From JBDREC01 sp043820105 [NCBI: Pseudomonadota bacterium] (GTDB lineage Bacteria > Bdellovibrionota_F > JAHFAK01), in NCBI GenBank assembly GCA_043820105.1, contig JBDREC010000068.1:1-47132 (forward strand): a stretch of 47,132 nucleotides of DNA, read 5' to 3'. The notes under the pieces were generated by a model. The model made no database searches, was not told where the DNA came from, and worked only from the letters and a program-made list of their open reading frames with translations. Below are positions 25,648 through 35,365 of this stretch, in pieces. Position 1 is the stretch's first letter. Each line of letters opens with the position of its first letter. The position numbers were made by a program, and so were the translations under genes.

Positions 25648-26418
25648 TTAGATTTTATTTCCAATCAAAGAAGCAAGCGATAATTTTAAATCAGATTCTA
25701 AAGAAGTCAAAAATCTCATTTTATCCTTCTGAAAAAACAAGATTACATTAGACCCAAGATTAAAATGCCCTAATTCTTGCCCGATATTTAGGGTTACACC
25801 AGGGTTTATTAGTTCTATGGTTCCAACTCCCAATGCACCCACTGCTGCAAGGGCTACTTTTCCAAATTCATTACTTTCAATAAGCACAAATTTCCTCTCA
25901 TTTTTCCAATAAAGTGAAGGAAAGTACTTTCTTGTTGGTTTATTAACAGGTAGTAGTTTGCCTTTTATATGAATAGACTTTGTTATTTTGCCACTGATTG
26001 GCATATGAATTCTATGATAATCAGATGGTCTTAAATGAATGCTGATGTGATTTCCGTCTTCAAATTCGTTTGCAATATCAGGGTCTTCGAAGAACTCTTC
26101 AAGGTTGCCTTCAAACCCCTTGGATCTGATTAAACTTCCACACGGACCATGACTAATTATCAAACCATCAACAGGTGAAACAACTATTTCAGCATTATCA
26201 AGGTGAGGATTATGTTTTAAAGGTCTAATAAAAAATTCCCGTAACGATTTATAATAAGCAAAATTTTCTTTATATTTCGACATATCGATTTTATAAAGTT
26301 TGGCATATATTTCATTAATTCTCTTTTGTATAAACATTGGGAATCTAATAGAAGCAAATTTGCCAACAATAAAGCTAAAAAGATTTGTTGGTAAAAATAA
26401 TAAAATTAGCTTTTTCAT
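25648..26418 (-). CDS. psd: Phosphatidylserine decarboxylase proenzyme
   Basis: Psd turns phosphatidylserine into phosphatidylethanolamine at the inner membrane, using a pyruvoyl group made by self-cleavage. The cleavage site here is LGSN (221-224) with Ser223 as the pyruvoyl source; LGST is the common form. The other triad residues are Asp84 (PVDG) and His138 (YHRIHMP). The N-terminal hydrophobic stretch is the usual membrane contact. I chose the ATG at 26418, which matches the normal N-terminus; a TTG start would add 12 residues. Length is 256 residues. The phosphatidylserine synthase gene is not in the window. Confidence 0.92.
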   Translation of the reverse strand: MKKLILLFLPTNLFSFIVGKFASIRFPMFIQKRINEIYAKLYKIDMSKYKENFAYYKSLREFFIRPLKHNPHLDNAEIVVSPVDGLIISHGPCGSLIRSKGFEGNLEEFFEDPDIANEFEDGNHISIHLRPSDYHRIHMPISGKITKSIHIKGKLLPVNKPTRKYFPSLYWKNERKFVLIESNEFGKVALAAVGALGVGTIELINPGVTLNIGQELGHFNLGSNVILFFQKDKMRFLTSLESDLKLSLASLIGNKI

Positions 26419-26570
26419 GAAAAGGGACTTTACATAAGGAAAGTTTTTAGTCAACTAAATCTATGTTCTTTGTGCACTTTTGACCAATTTTAGTTTATTA
26501 ACACAGGCAACTCTTCGTAAGATGCTGAAAACAAATGATAAAACAAGTTTGGCTTCATTGGCATAGCAAT

Positions 26571-26669
26571 TGCTATAAAAACATAGTAAGTTATTTCAAA
26601 GGTAACTGAACTCTTTGTATTTTTAGCCATAATCAAAGACGGCGGGGAAAATTTTCCCCGCCTTTTTTT
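26571..26669 (+). ncRNA. Candidate small RNA between psd and the FG-GAP gene
   Basis: On the plus strand an extended -10 (TGC-TATAAA, 26571-26579) with a weak TTGGCT 19 bases upstream precedes a strong intrinsic terminator ending at 26669. Transcription from near 26586 would give an RNA of about 84 bases. No open frame lies between them. Both neighbouring genes are on the minus strand, so no plus-strand gene explains the terminator. A 14-bp palindrome (ATAGCAATTGCTAT, 26563-26576) overlaps the -10 and could be an operator. Confidence 0.4.
26641..26669 (+). terminator. Strong Rho-independent terminator, plus strand
   Basis: GGCGGGGAAAA pairs perfectly with TTTTCCCCGCC (26641-26662) and is followed by seven T (26663-26669). 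On the minus strand the hairpin is followed by GTCTTTG, which is a poor U-tract, so the orientation is plus. Confidence 0.85.
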
Positions 26670-26686
26670 ATGCCCAAAATAATTAC

Positions 26687-29572
26687 TTAATAAGATTCTT
26701 CAAATTCATTCATGCGGCCAAAGTAATCTAGACTTAAAACGCTTGAAGCGTCCATTGAAAAGTTTCTTACATAACCATTAGGTGGATTCCATAGCATAAT
26801 GTCTTCATAGGTATCATTATTAAAATCACCATGACTGAAGATCATGCTATCATCATCTAAAAACTTAAAAGTAAGGCTTGTTCTGACTCTTGTTATACCA
26901 TCCATTTCCCACAACTTTAATAAGTTTGTATATCTGCTTCTATAAAGCAGGTCATTGGTGCCATTGCCTTCTGTGTCTAAAATATCCACAAGTTCCCATT
27001 CGTAAGCATCTTCAGTTCCAAGATGTAGTTTTCCGGTAATAGAACAGCCACTCATCATCCAAATATGCACTTCTCCATAGCTTATTGTAAATTTATTTCC
27101 GAGTTGCCTTGTAATTAAATCTGTTTTTCCATCACCTGTAAAATCAGCGAGACCTGATAATTCATGATATGCACTGATTGCTGGATTAACATCTTTTTGA
27201 TAAACATATGAATCTGACATATTTAGCCAACCATAAAATTTATTGCTTGCTTCTTCAATAAATAAAACATCGCATCTTCCATCACCATTAAAGTCACCAA
27301 TACCCTGTAGAGTATAATCTACAGTGCTGTACATCTCAACCCATTCTTCATCTGTTGTGCTTGTGCCATCAATAATTGTCACAAGAATATCTGCAACCGT
27401 TGGATCAACAGTGTCTACTGCATTCCAGTAAATATCATCATATCCATTATTATCATAATCAGCTATCCCAATAAATTCAGTAGTTGCTTCATATCCATAG
27501 TCAAGTTCTACAACTGTATTGCTTATGCCATCCATCAGCCAAATTTCCATTGGTAAACACTCTGGGCATGATGAGTCATAATCTGGATCAGAAGAATCAA
27601 GTGGCGTAATTTTTCTCCATAGAATATCGGTTTTTCCATCATTATTAAAATCACCAAAGCCTTCAAGGTTATAGTCAAGATCTTGTACAGGGTCATTTAG
27701 CCATGAACTTGAACTTTTATTTCCAGCTTCCATTAAAACAATTCTAACTTCGCCGGTGTCAGTATCAAATAATATTAAGTCAGTATCTCCATCTCCATCA
27801 AAGTCATGATTTTGTTTGAGACCATTAAAATAAACAGTTTCTTCATCACCATCACCAAATATTAGATAGATTTTGCTTTTGCTTGAGCTGCTTGATGCAG
27901 TATTTGGAGCTATAATTGCAAAATCGTTATAACCATCGAAATCAATGTCATTTAATGAAACAACATTAGTACCAGTATAGTCATTTGCATTTTTGCCTAC
28001 AAATTTAGCTGCATCAAAAGTAATGTTATAATAAGTAAGGTCATAAAAACCTGATAAATCTTCACTACCATAAATTAAATAAGCAGCCCCAGCATCTAAG
28101 GCACCATCATCATCTTTTCTAGCGCCAATTAATACATCATCATAACCATCACCATTGACATCTCCGGCTCCTGCTACTGAATATCCAGCTTGATCATTAT
28201 TACTTTCACCATTAAATTTAATGGCGTCATTTGGTAATGTGCTTACGTCATTAAGTTCATAGCCGCTAGAATATCTTGTTGCTGAACCTTTAATAATAAA
28301 AACTGTTCCAGGTGTACCCGATGAAAGACCTGAACTATCTGATTCATCTGAATATACACCAATAATAATTTCATCATATGTGTCATTGTCAATGTCTCCA
28401 GCTGTATCAAAAGCATAACCAGCATTATCATCTTTATCATCAGCATAAAAAATAGCTCCAGCGAAATCAGCACTTGAGCTAATGATATCTGTAAGGCTTA
28501 TTGGGCTTGTCATAGTGCATATTGCTGAGTTATTTCCATAAACCAAATAAACAGCTCCGCTTGCAGCTGTAGCTGTGCTTGCCTGGTAATAGGTTGCTCC
28601 TATCAAAAAGTCAGCGAATCCATCACCATCAACATCTCCAGCGTTTCTAACTCTATAAAGATGGTCTCCTGCGTTTTCTGCTGTAAATTGAACCCCAGCT
28701 GTGCTAGCTGTTGGAGTGATAGTTGATAAAGCATTATTTGTGGAAGTATAATATGTATCAAGGTTTGCATTCCCATATAATAAATAAACTGAACCAGCAC
28801 TTGATCCAGCAGTCGAATCTTGTTCAACGCCAATTAATAAATCATCGATTCCATCTGCGTTTACATCTCCTGCGTTAGCTACTGTTCCTGCATTAAAGGA
28901 ATTTCCATCACCATAGTATTTTACACCATGTAAACTGGTTGATCCTGAATAATCAAGGTCTGTGGCTAGGTCATATGTTCCTGCTAATTCAGTTGAACTA
29001 CCCCATATAATATAAATTGCACCAGTATCATTAGTTCCACCGTGATCATTATTAATTGCACCCATAATAATATCATCATATCCATCATTATTAATATCAA
29101 TTGAAGTTACATAGGCTCCAAGTTTATCTGTTCGACTTGAAGATGTTGAAGATTCAGAATCAAAAATTGCATCTGAATCTCTTAAGTTAGTAATTGTAAC
29201 TGGTCCATAATTTAAATAAACTCTTCCATCAAAAATTGTTGAGCTCCCACCTGCATTATAACATTTATCACCATTTAAATAGTCTTGGGCTCCATCACCA
29301 TTGAAATCACCTGTTGCTAGGGGTCTGCCATCTACAGTACATCCAGAACTATAATCATATTTAATTAAAGTTCCTTCAATTGTTGTTCCAACATTTGAAA
29401 GATCCTGGTTATCAACAATTGTATCCATCTTTATTTTTGACAGATCATTTGCAGATTCATTAATAAAATTGTCACTTGCCTCGTTTCCACTTTCACAAGC
29501 AGTCATAAAAGCTAAGAGAACAAGTAAAAGAAAAATATTCTGAAAATAATTTAAATTGAAAAATTTGTGCAT
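26687..29572 (-). CDS. FG-GAP/VCBS-repeat lipoprotein
   Basis: The 961-residue protein has a lipoprotein signal with Cys26 after LLAFMTA, so it is membrane-anchored, probably at the cell surface. The first two thirds carry about seven FG-GAP (integrin alpha-type) repeats, seen as NAGDVNADGIDDLLIG and similar calcium loops (DxDxDGxxD). The last third has VCBS-like repeats (GDFNGDGRCDVLF, WMMDG-type strands). These form beta-propellers used in adhesion or carbohydrate binding. The ligand is unknown. AAGGGG precedes the ATG by 6 bases. It appears to be a single-gene transcript. Confidence 0.92.
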   Translation of the reverse strand: MHKFFNLNYFQNIFLLLVLLAFMTACESGNEASDNFINESANDLSKIKMDTIVDNQDLSNVGTTIEGTLIKYDYSSGCTVDGRPLATGDFNGDGAQDYLNGDKCYNAGGSSTIFDGRVYLNYGPVTITNLRDSDAIFDSESSTSSSRTDKLGAYVTSIDINNDGYDDIIMGAINNDHGGTNDTGAIYIIWGSSTELAGTYDLATDLDYSGSTSLHGVKYYGDGNSFNAGTVANAGDVNADGIDDLLIGVEQDSTAGSSAGSVYLLYGNANLDTYYTSTNNALSTITPTASTAGVQFTAENAGDHLYRVRNAGDVDGDGFADFLIGATYYQASTATAASGAVYLVYGNNSAICTMTSPISLTDIISSSADFAGAIFYADDKDDNAGYAFDTAGDIDNDTYDEIIIGVYSDESDSSGLSSGTPGTVFIIKGSATRYSSGYELNDVSTLPNDAIKFNGESNNDQAGYSVAGAGDVNGDGYDDVLIGARKDDDGALDAGAAYLIYGSEDLSGFYDLTYYNITFDAAKFVGKNANDYTGTNVVSLNDIDFDGYNDFAIIAPNTASSSSSKSKIYLIFGDGDEETVYFNGLKQNHDFDGDGDTDLILFDTDTGEVRIVLMEAGNKSSSSWLNDPVQDLDYNLEGFGDFNNDGKTDILWRKITPLDSSDPDYDSSCPECLPMEIWLMDGISNTVVELDYGYEATTEFIGIADYDNNGYDDIYWNAVDTVDPTVADILVTIIDGTSTTDEEWVEMYSTVDYTLQGIGDFNGDGRCDVLFIEEASNKFYGWLNMSDSYVYQKDVNPAISAYHELSGLADFTGDGKTDLITRQLGNKFTISYGEVHIWMMSGCSITGKLHLGTEDAYEWELVDILDTEGNGTNDLLYRSRYTNLLKLWEMDGITRVRTSLTFKFLDDDSMIFSHGDFNNDTYEDIMLWNPPNGYVRNFSMDASSVLSLDYFGRMNEFEESY

Positions 29573-29930
29573 AAATACCCCTTTTGCTGCATTGTTAAAT
29601 TAGTTTTGTCTTAAATATGCTGTAAAAGGATATTGTAAAAATAAATGTTTTATTTAATGCCTAATATGAAAAATAAGGCACTTGTAAAAAAACAGCCATC
29701 ATCGATATTATTTAATAATCCCATTCCTAAAATTTGTGACTCTACGCATATGACGCACAAAGACGTTAGTCAAGCTTGAATTGATATGCAGAGTAAATAA
29801 AAGTCTATTTGCGCCTCCTTTTAGAAATCGTCTTAATCCTAATTGTAATCATAGTCATTATTATCGAAAGAATTTGACATTATGCGCTAGTTTCTGTAGG
29901 GTTTTTCTACTTATTCGTTATAGGGCATTT
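29573..29930. other. Gap of 358 bases before the HEIGH metallopeptidase gene
   Basis: The region is AT-rich and should carry promoters for the two divergent genes, but I see no convincing -35/-10 pair. Weak TAATC-type hexamers occur near 29832-29862. An open frame runs in phase with the next gene from 29781, but its first 50 residues are Arg- and Cys-rich and look non-coding. Confidence 0.5.
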
Positions 29931-30980
29931 ATGAATCATTCTAAAAATAACGTTCTAATTTTATCTTTTTTAACAATGTTTCTATGTTTTGTATTTTCTT
30001 TTAGGAGTATTCACCCCTGCATAAATCTATTTGATCCTAGTAATCCTAATGTTAAAGAAAAACATTTATTTGAAAAAGATGATTTCCTTGTAATTGATAC
30101 ATTTTCCAGGCCCCATGATCAAAGAGTTTCGAATATAGTTGATAGGAGCTATGAATATGGCTTAAAGATTTCAGAATTGTTCGGGGGTTTTTATTCAAAG
30201 CTAACTTTGATGTTTCTTGACCCATTTGTCTGGGATTTAAAATTTGCTTTAAAAATTCCCTTTGGCTTGCTTCATTATCAGCCAAATAATAAAACAATAA
30301 GTGTTCCTTTTGGTTTTTATAAGGATTTTTATTATGATGTTATATTAAAAATAGTTAAGGATAGATTGAGTGCTGAAAAGCTTTTCAAGCTTGGTTTAGC
30401 TTTTAATCTTGCAAAAAAAGAATCATTATCAGAATTCATTAATTCTATACCAGAGCACCTTGCTGAGGCTCATTATATTTCAAGAAATATAATTGCACAT
30501 GAAATAGGGCATCACTTTATTAATATGAGTGGACTAAAAGATAAAATATCTGAAACAGTAAACGAAATATTAGCTTCTTTGATTAAAGAAAGCGTTAGAG
30601 GCGATTATGAAAAAGAAAAGTATACAGGAATTGATGTTCTAATGCGTTTTGCAAAAGAAGAATATGAGGAAGAATATGAATTTGATAGACAAGCAGTCAT
30701 TCAGGATCCATATCGCCTTTCTTTAATAGATGGTGAAATGAATCGTTGGTTGCGTGAATATGCTTGGTATACAAGCGTTCATGAAAATGAAATAGCAAAA
30801 GTTTATTCTCAGAAACCTGGATTTACAAAAAAACTCATTCAAAGGCTTGTAAATGAAAGAGAAGCTATTTCAAACAAAAGATTTGTGGAAATATTTGTTG
30901 AAGTTTCAGGTGAAAACTTTGAGAATATTGTCAATCAAGATGTAAATATTACATTATGCTCATTACATAATGAAAATTGA
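29931..30980 (+). CDS. Membrane-anchored putative zinc metallopeptidase, family unassigned
   Basis: The 349-residue protein starts with a hydrophobic segment (residues 8-24) that exports or anchors it. Its zinc motif is IIAHEIGHHF, with His190, Glu191 and His194. A downstream acidic stretch (EEYEEEYEFDRQAV) could supply a third ligand, as in gluzincins, but this is not certain. Outside the motif I do not recognise a family. I chose the ATG at 29931 because the signal follows it. The gene lies alone between two gaps. Confidence 0.6.
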   Translation: MNHSKNNVLILSFLTMFLCFVFSFRSIHPCINLFDPSNPNVKEKHLFEKDDFLVIDTFSRPHDQRVSNIVDRSYEYGLKISELFGGFYSKLTLMFLDPFVWDLKFALKIPFGLLHYQPNNKTISVPFGFYKDFYYDVILKIVKDRLSAEKLFKLGLAFNLAKKESLSEFINSIPEHLAEAHYISRNIIAHEIGHHFINMSGLKDKISETVNEILASLIKESVRGDYEKEKYTGIDVLMRFAKEEYEEEYEFDRQAVIQDPYRLSLIDGEMNRWLREYAWYTSVHENEIAKVYSQKPGFTKKLIQRLVNEREAISNKRFVEIFVEVSGENFENIVNQDVNITLCSLHNEN

Positions 30981-31206
30981 ATGAATAATAATTTTTATAA
31001 ATTAACAATGGACACTGTCTTTTTCAAAAAAGTCTAATTTTCACACCACTATCTGAAAAATAATTAAATGTTATAAGATGTAAAAGACTGAAAAATCAGT
31101 ATGTTACTTGTTTGTATCATTGCATAATAAACTGGCATGATAATTGTAATATCCATGGCAAAGATTAATTGAGACTTAATTTATTGATTTCGCTTTGAGG
31201 CATATT

Positions 31207-31377
31207 ATGATTTTTAAAAGATATTTACTGCTATTTTTTTCTTTTCTTTTTTCTATGTCCATTCTCTACGCAAATGACAACTTAATAAAAGATTTTCAGT
31301 GGCATGATATTACAAATGAATCGCCCCAATGTATTCTTTGTGTCTCTGTGGCTAAAAGTGCTTGTTCAAGAAATTAA
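31207..31377 (+). CDS. Short secreted peptide or gene remnant
   Basis: The ATG follows GAGGCATATT and opens a clear signal peptide (basic start, then LLLFFSFLFSMSILYA), leaving about 35 mature residues with three cysteines (CILC and SAC). The end overlaps the convergent DUF819 gene by 12 bases. The last third may be foreign to the start, so it could be the 5' remnant of a longer secreted protein. Confidence 0.4.
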   Translation: MIFKRYLLLFFSFLFSMSILYANDNLIKDFQWHDITNESPQCILCVSVAKSACSRN

Positions 31378-32556
31378 ACGGCATAGCAAAGCAGCAAGAT
31401 AAGCCGCTGGCGTGCCAATAGCATAGCCTACCATTGCCATTAGTATTGAGACTGGAACAAGTGCTGGTTTGTGATAAGCAGCTACAATTGGAGCTGAAGC
31501 GGCTCCACCGATATTTGCAGCTGAGGCAATAGCTGCGGTATGAATATCAACCTTAAAAAATTTAGCAGCAAGAATTAAACAAACCCCATGTATAAATATC
31601 CATAAATAAGCAGCAGATAAAAACCATACAACTGATGTGCTTATATTTGATAAATCAGCTTTTGCACCCATTCGCGCAACAAAAAGATAAATTAAGGCCA
31701 TTGCAAGCGCATGCGAACCCGGGATTTTCGAAGCCTTTGTAAAAGATAAACAGATACCAATTATAGTTACAATTAATATTTTATAAGTGCTTTTTGTAAG
31801 CCATGGGTCTGCTGAGCCTAGGGGTAATGTCGGCATCATTCCTGATATCCAAATGGCAAAAGTAGTAATAGAAAAACCAAAGAATATTAGATAAAGAATA
31901 TGTCTCATTTCCATCTTACCTTTATCTATTAATAGCTCTTTTGCTGCTTTTTCCATTTTCGCAATTCTATCATCAGAGACATTGACAAATTTATTAAACC
32001 ATTTTGCTAGGTTTTTCGAACCGAGCATTATTGGAAGCCAAACAAGATAAACAGCATTATCTGCTATTACAGCGTAACCATAGTTTATAGAATGTTCATC
32101 AAGTTCAACCATTTGAGCAACAGCCAGCATGTTTCCTGTTCCACCAATCCAGGAACCAGCTAAAGCTCCAAAGCCCTGCCAGGCACCAGCATCAAGACCG
32201 GATTTAAAAATAAAATAAGCTATTGGTGCTCCAATTACAACACCGGCAGTCCCAACAAGCATAACAAATATACCTTTTCCCATTACTCTAACTGTTGCAA
32301 ACAAATCAACTTCCAAAAGCAAGATCACAAGAAAAACTGGCAAAACATTTGCTCCCATAAAGTCATAAACAGGAGATTTTGTGGGAATGATGCCAGTGTT
32401 TGATAAAATAACTGGAGTTAAATAAATAAAAATTAATGGAGGAAAAAAATTGAAGATTTTCCAATTAGTTTTCTTTTCAAGATAAAAGAAAAAAGATGTT
32501 ACAGCTGCTAATGTAGCTAGGACACCAGCGCTTGATGATATTAAGGTTTCATTCAT
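31366..32556 (-). CDS. DUF819-family integral membrane protein
   Basis: The 396-residue protein has about ten to eleven hydrophobic segments. Family landmarks are ALAGSWIGGTGNMLAVAQM, VIADNAVYLVWLP and the Gly-Ala-rich SAANIGGAASAPIVAAYH near the end. The two glycine-rich repeats suggest an internally duplicated transporter, but the substrate of the family is not known to me. AGGG precedes the ATG. Confidence 0.88.
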   Translation of the reverse strand: MNETLISSSAGVLATLAAVTSFFFYLEKKTNWKIFNFFPPLIFIYLTPVILSNTGIIPTKSPVYDFMGANVLPVFLVILLLEVDLFATVRVMGKGIFVMLVGTAGVVIGAPIAYFIFKSGLDAGAWQGFGALAGSWIGGTGNMLAVAQMVELDEHSINYGYAVIADNAVYLVWLPIMLGSKNLAKWFNKFVNVSDDRIAKMEKAAKELLIDKGKMEMRHILYLIFFGFSITTFAIWISGMMPTLPLGSADPWLTKSTYKILIVTIIGICLSFTKASKIPGSHALAMALIYLFVARMGAKADLSNISTSVVWFLSAAYLWIFIHGVCLILAAKFFKVDIHTAAIASAANIGGAASAPIVAAYHKPALVPVSILMAMVGYAIGTPAAYLAALLCRLIS

Positions 32557-32697
32557 ATTATCTACCCTTTAATTGAGTTAGTAAATTAGGTTTGTTATCC
32601 CTTACCATCTCATGCTTAAGTACTATAAGGAAATGAAGATAAAAAGCAAGAGTAATTTAGTTTTTAGATTATATTTTAATGCATATATAGGGAAGAG

Positions 32698-32726
32698 TTG
32701 ACAATATGAGAAGAATAGACTAATAG
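32698..32726 (+). promoter_or_regulatory. typA: Candidate promoter upstream of typA
   Basis: A perfect TTGACA (32698-32703) is 17 bases from TAATAG (32721-32726), the same layout as the candidate at 4907-4935. It would leave an untranslated leader of about 120 bases. The -10 match is modest. Confidence 0.35.
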
Positions 32727-32852
32727 CCCATTTGAATTTATTTTTCATTAAAATATAAGGACAAGATACTATACTTCTTTAATCTTACCTGAAGTTTTAA
32801 AATCTAACTTTATGTTTTAGATAATTTTTAGTTTAAATTGGAGAATAGTAAA

Positions 32853-34628
32853 ATGGAAAGAAAAGACCTTCGCAATATTGCAATCATTGCACATGTTGAT
32901 CACGGAAAAACAACACTTGTAGATGCTATGTTAAAACAGGCAGGAAGCTTCAGAAAAGACGCTGAATTTAAAGAACGTATTATGGACAATATAGATCTTG
33001 AGCAGGAAAAAGGTATTACGATAATGGCAAAAAATACGGCTGTTAATTATGGTAATATAAAAATAAATATTGTTGATACTCCTGGGCATGCTGACTTTGG
33101 TGGGGAAGTAGAAAGAACCATGAAAATGGTTGATGCTGTTTTATTGTTAGTTGATGCTTCAGAAGGACCTTTGCCTCAGACGCGCTTTGTTTTAAAAAAA
33201 TCATTACAATTGAACCTTCCAACTCTTCTTGTTATAAATAAAATTGATAGACCTGATGCAAGAATTGATGAGGTCATTGATGAAGTATATGATCTCTTTA
33301 TTGATCTTGGGGCAAGTGAAGATCAGCTTGATTTTCCAATTGTTTATACAAATGCAAAAGCAGGGACAGCTACTCTTGATTTGAAAGAACCCAAAACTAA
33401 CCTAACAGATCTTTTTGATCTGATATTAAATCATGTTCCAATGCCAATTGGTGATGAAAATGATTCTCTTCAGCTTCTTGTTACAAACATCGATTATAAT
33501 GATTATGTCGGAAGACTTGCTATTGGAAAAATCTTTTCAGGTAAAATTAAAGTAGCTGATCATGTAGCTAGAATAGATGCAAATAATAATTTAATAAAAA
33601 CAAAGATTACAAATATGTACACCTTTCATGAACTTGAAAGAAAACCAATTCAAGCAGCAAGTGTTGGTGACATTGTTTCTCTTTCAGGGATTGAAGGTAT
33701 AAATATTGGTGATACAATCACTGATCTTGAAAATCCAAAACCGCTTCCAAGAATCACAATTGACCAGCCAACCATATCAATGGTTTTTTATGTTAATTCA
33801 TCACCATTTGCAGGAACAGAGGGCAGATGGATTACATCAAGAAAAATTAGAGAACGTCTAGAAAAGGAATTGCTTTATAATGTTTCAATAAAAGTAGATT
33901 TTTCTTTGGCTGACCAGTTTAAGGTAAGTGGAAGAGGGGAATTGCAACTCGCAATTTTAATTGAAACTATGAGGCGAGAAGGTTATGAGCTTTCTGTTTC
34001 TATGCCAAGAACTATTACAAAAACTATTGATGGTAAAGTGCATGAGCCAATGGAACATTTGGTGATTGATGTGGCTGATGATTATGTTGGAGTTGTTTCA
34101 GTGCAAATTGGAGCAAGAAAAGGAAAAATGTGTAATATGACAAACCATGGTCTTGGAAGAGTTCGCCTTGAATTTAAAATTCCCTCCAGAGGGCTTATTG
34201 GTTACAGATCATCATTTTTATCTTCTACAAGAGGAACAGGTCTTTTAAATCACTATTTTGATGGCTATGAACCCTGGCATGGTGATATGACAAAGAGAAA
34301 AACAGGAGCCTTGATCTCAGATAGAAAAGGCAAAACAACAACTTTTGCAATTTTTCATCTGCAACCAAGAGGAAACTTATTTGTCAAAGAGGGCACTGAA
34401 GTATATAAAGGAATGATCATAGGAGAAAATTCCAAAGATAAAGATTTGCATGTAAATATTACAAAGGAAAAGAAACTGACAAACATAAGAGCCTCAGGCT
34501 CTGATGATGCCTTGGTTTTAGTTCCTGTTAAAGAAAAAAGCCTTGAAGAAGCTCTCGAATTTATTAAAGAAGATGAGCTATGTGAAATTACCCCCAAATC
34601 GGTTCGGATTAGGAAGATGACGATTTAG
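32853..34628 (+). CDS. typA: Ribosome-associated GTPase TypA/BipA
   Basis: BipA binds the ribosome like EF-G and helps 50S assembly, especially in cold or stress. The P-loop AHVDHGKT is at residues 13-20, followed by GITIMAKN (switch I), [14 protein letters not shown] (switch II) and NKIDRPDA. The C-terminal half has the BipA-specific [20 protein letters not shown]. The 591 residues are close to the usual 600-610. I chose the ATG at 32853, 8 bases after GGAG, not the TTG 15 bases upstream. The TlpA-like gene follows by 30 bases. Confidence 0.96.
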   Translation: MERKDLRNIAIIAHVDHGKTTLVDAMLKQAGSFRKDAEFKERIMDNIDLEQEKGITIMAKNTAVNYGNIKINIVDTPGHADFGGEVERTMKMVDAVLLLVDASEGPLPQTRFVLKKSLQLNLPTLLVINKIDRPDARIDEVIDEVYDLFIDLGASEDQLDFPIVYTNAKAGTATLDLKEPKTNLTDLFDLILNHVPMPIGDENDSLQLLVTNIDYNDYVGRLAIGKIFSGKIKVADHVARIDANNNLIKTKITNMYTFHELERKPIQAASVGDIVSLSGIEGINIGDTITDLENPKPLPRITIDQPTISMVFYVNSSPFAGTEGRWITSRKIRERLEKELLYNVSIKVDFSLADQFKVSGRGELQLAILIETMRREGYELSVSMPRTITKTIDGKVHEPMEHLVIDVADDYVGVVSVQIGARKGKMCNMTNHGLGRVRLEFKIPSRGLIGYRSSFLSSTRGTGLLNHYFDGYEPWHGDMTKRKTGALISDRKGKTTTFAIFHLQPRGNLFVKEGTEVYKGMIIGENSKDKDLHVNITKEKKLTNIRASGSDDALVLVPVKEKSLEEALEFIKEDELCEITPKSVRIRKMTI

Positions 34629-34658
34629 TTTTTATCAAGTTTTTAGTTTGGAGATATG

Positions 34659-35363
34659 ATGAAAATGAAATATTATATATTAATAATTTTAGCTAGCCTT
34701 TTGCTTTGTACAGAAACTTTTACTAAAGTAACACATATTGTTAATCTTGAAAAAAAAGTTGCTAGCACAAATGATATTATATCAATAAAGGATGATTATT
34801 TAAAACTTGCTGAGCATTATTTATTTGAGGGACAAATTGATAAAGGGCTTGAAATGCTCAAAAAACTTTTATCAAAATATCCAAAAATCAAAGGTCACAG
34901 TGAGATAAGAAAACTTTTCAATAGATTTGATTTGCAAAAGCCAAATAAAAAAGCGCCAATGTTTTCCCAAAAAACAATTGATAAAAGTAAAACTGTTAAA
35001 TTGTCTGATTTTAAGGGCAAGCTTGTGCTAATTGATTTTTGGGCAACTTGGTGCCTTACTTGCATGTCTGAAATTGAAAAAAAAAAGGTTCTTTTTAAAA
35101 AATATGAAAAAAATAAAGACTTTGTTTATATTGGTGTTTGTTTAAATAAAGAAAAAAACATTGAATACGCCATGAAGCTGATTAAGGATAAACAGATACC
35201 TTGGCTAAATATACATTACCAAAGAGGAGATAGCTCAAAAATTGCTGTTGATTATGGAATAACACAACTTCCATGGAAATATTTGATTGATAAAAATGGC
35301 ATAATTATAAAGTCCAAAATTAAACTAAAAGACCTTGATCAGTTAATTGGAAAAAATATTTAA
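34659..35363 (+). CDS. Exported TlpA-like thioredoxin-fold protein
   Basis: After a signal peptide (residues 1-18) comes a helical, TPR-like segment (about 46-92), then a TlpA/AhpC-TSA-type thioredoxin fold. The redox pair is Cys132 and Cys135 in FWATWCLTCMSE, and the cis-proline is Pro205 (TQLPW). It would reduce or exchange disulfides outside the cytoplasm. GGAG lies 5 bases before the chosen ATG; another ATG one codon earlier is possible. It sits 30 bases after typA and is convergent with the M16 gene, with two bases between the stops. Confidence 0.85.
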   Translation: MKMKYYILIILASLLLCTETFTKVTHIVNLEKKVASTNDIISIKDDYLKLAEHYLFEGQIDKGLEMLKKLLSKYPKIKGHSEIRKLFNRFDLQKPNKKAPMFSQKTIDKSKTVKLSDFKGKLVLIDFWATWCLTCMSEIEKKKVLFKKYEKNKDFVYIGVCLNKEKNIEYAMKLIKDKQIPWLNIHYQRGDSSKIAVDYGITQLPWKYLIDKNGIIIKSKIKLKDLDQLIGKNI

Positions 35364-35365
35364 TT

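Noticed and set aside
29781-29930. N-terminal 50-residue extension of the HEIGH metallopeptidase
   Set aside because: It is Arg-, Asn- and Cys-rich, precedes a proper signal segment and includes TAATC-type repeat DNA, so it is probably untranslated.
32853-34628. Elongation factor G or tetracycline-resistance protection protein
   Set aside because: The length of about 591 residues and the [20 protein letters not shown] segment are specific for TypA/BipA.
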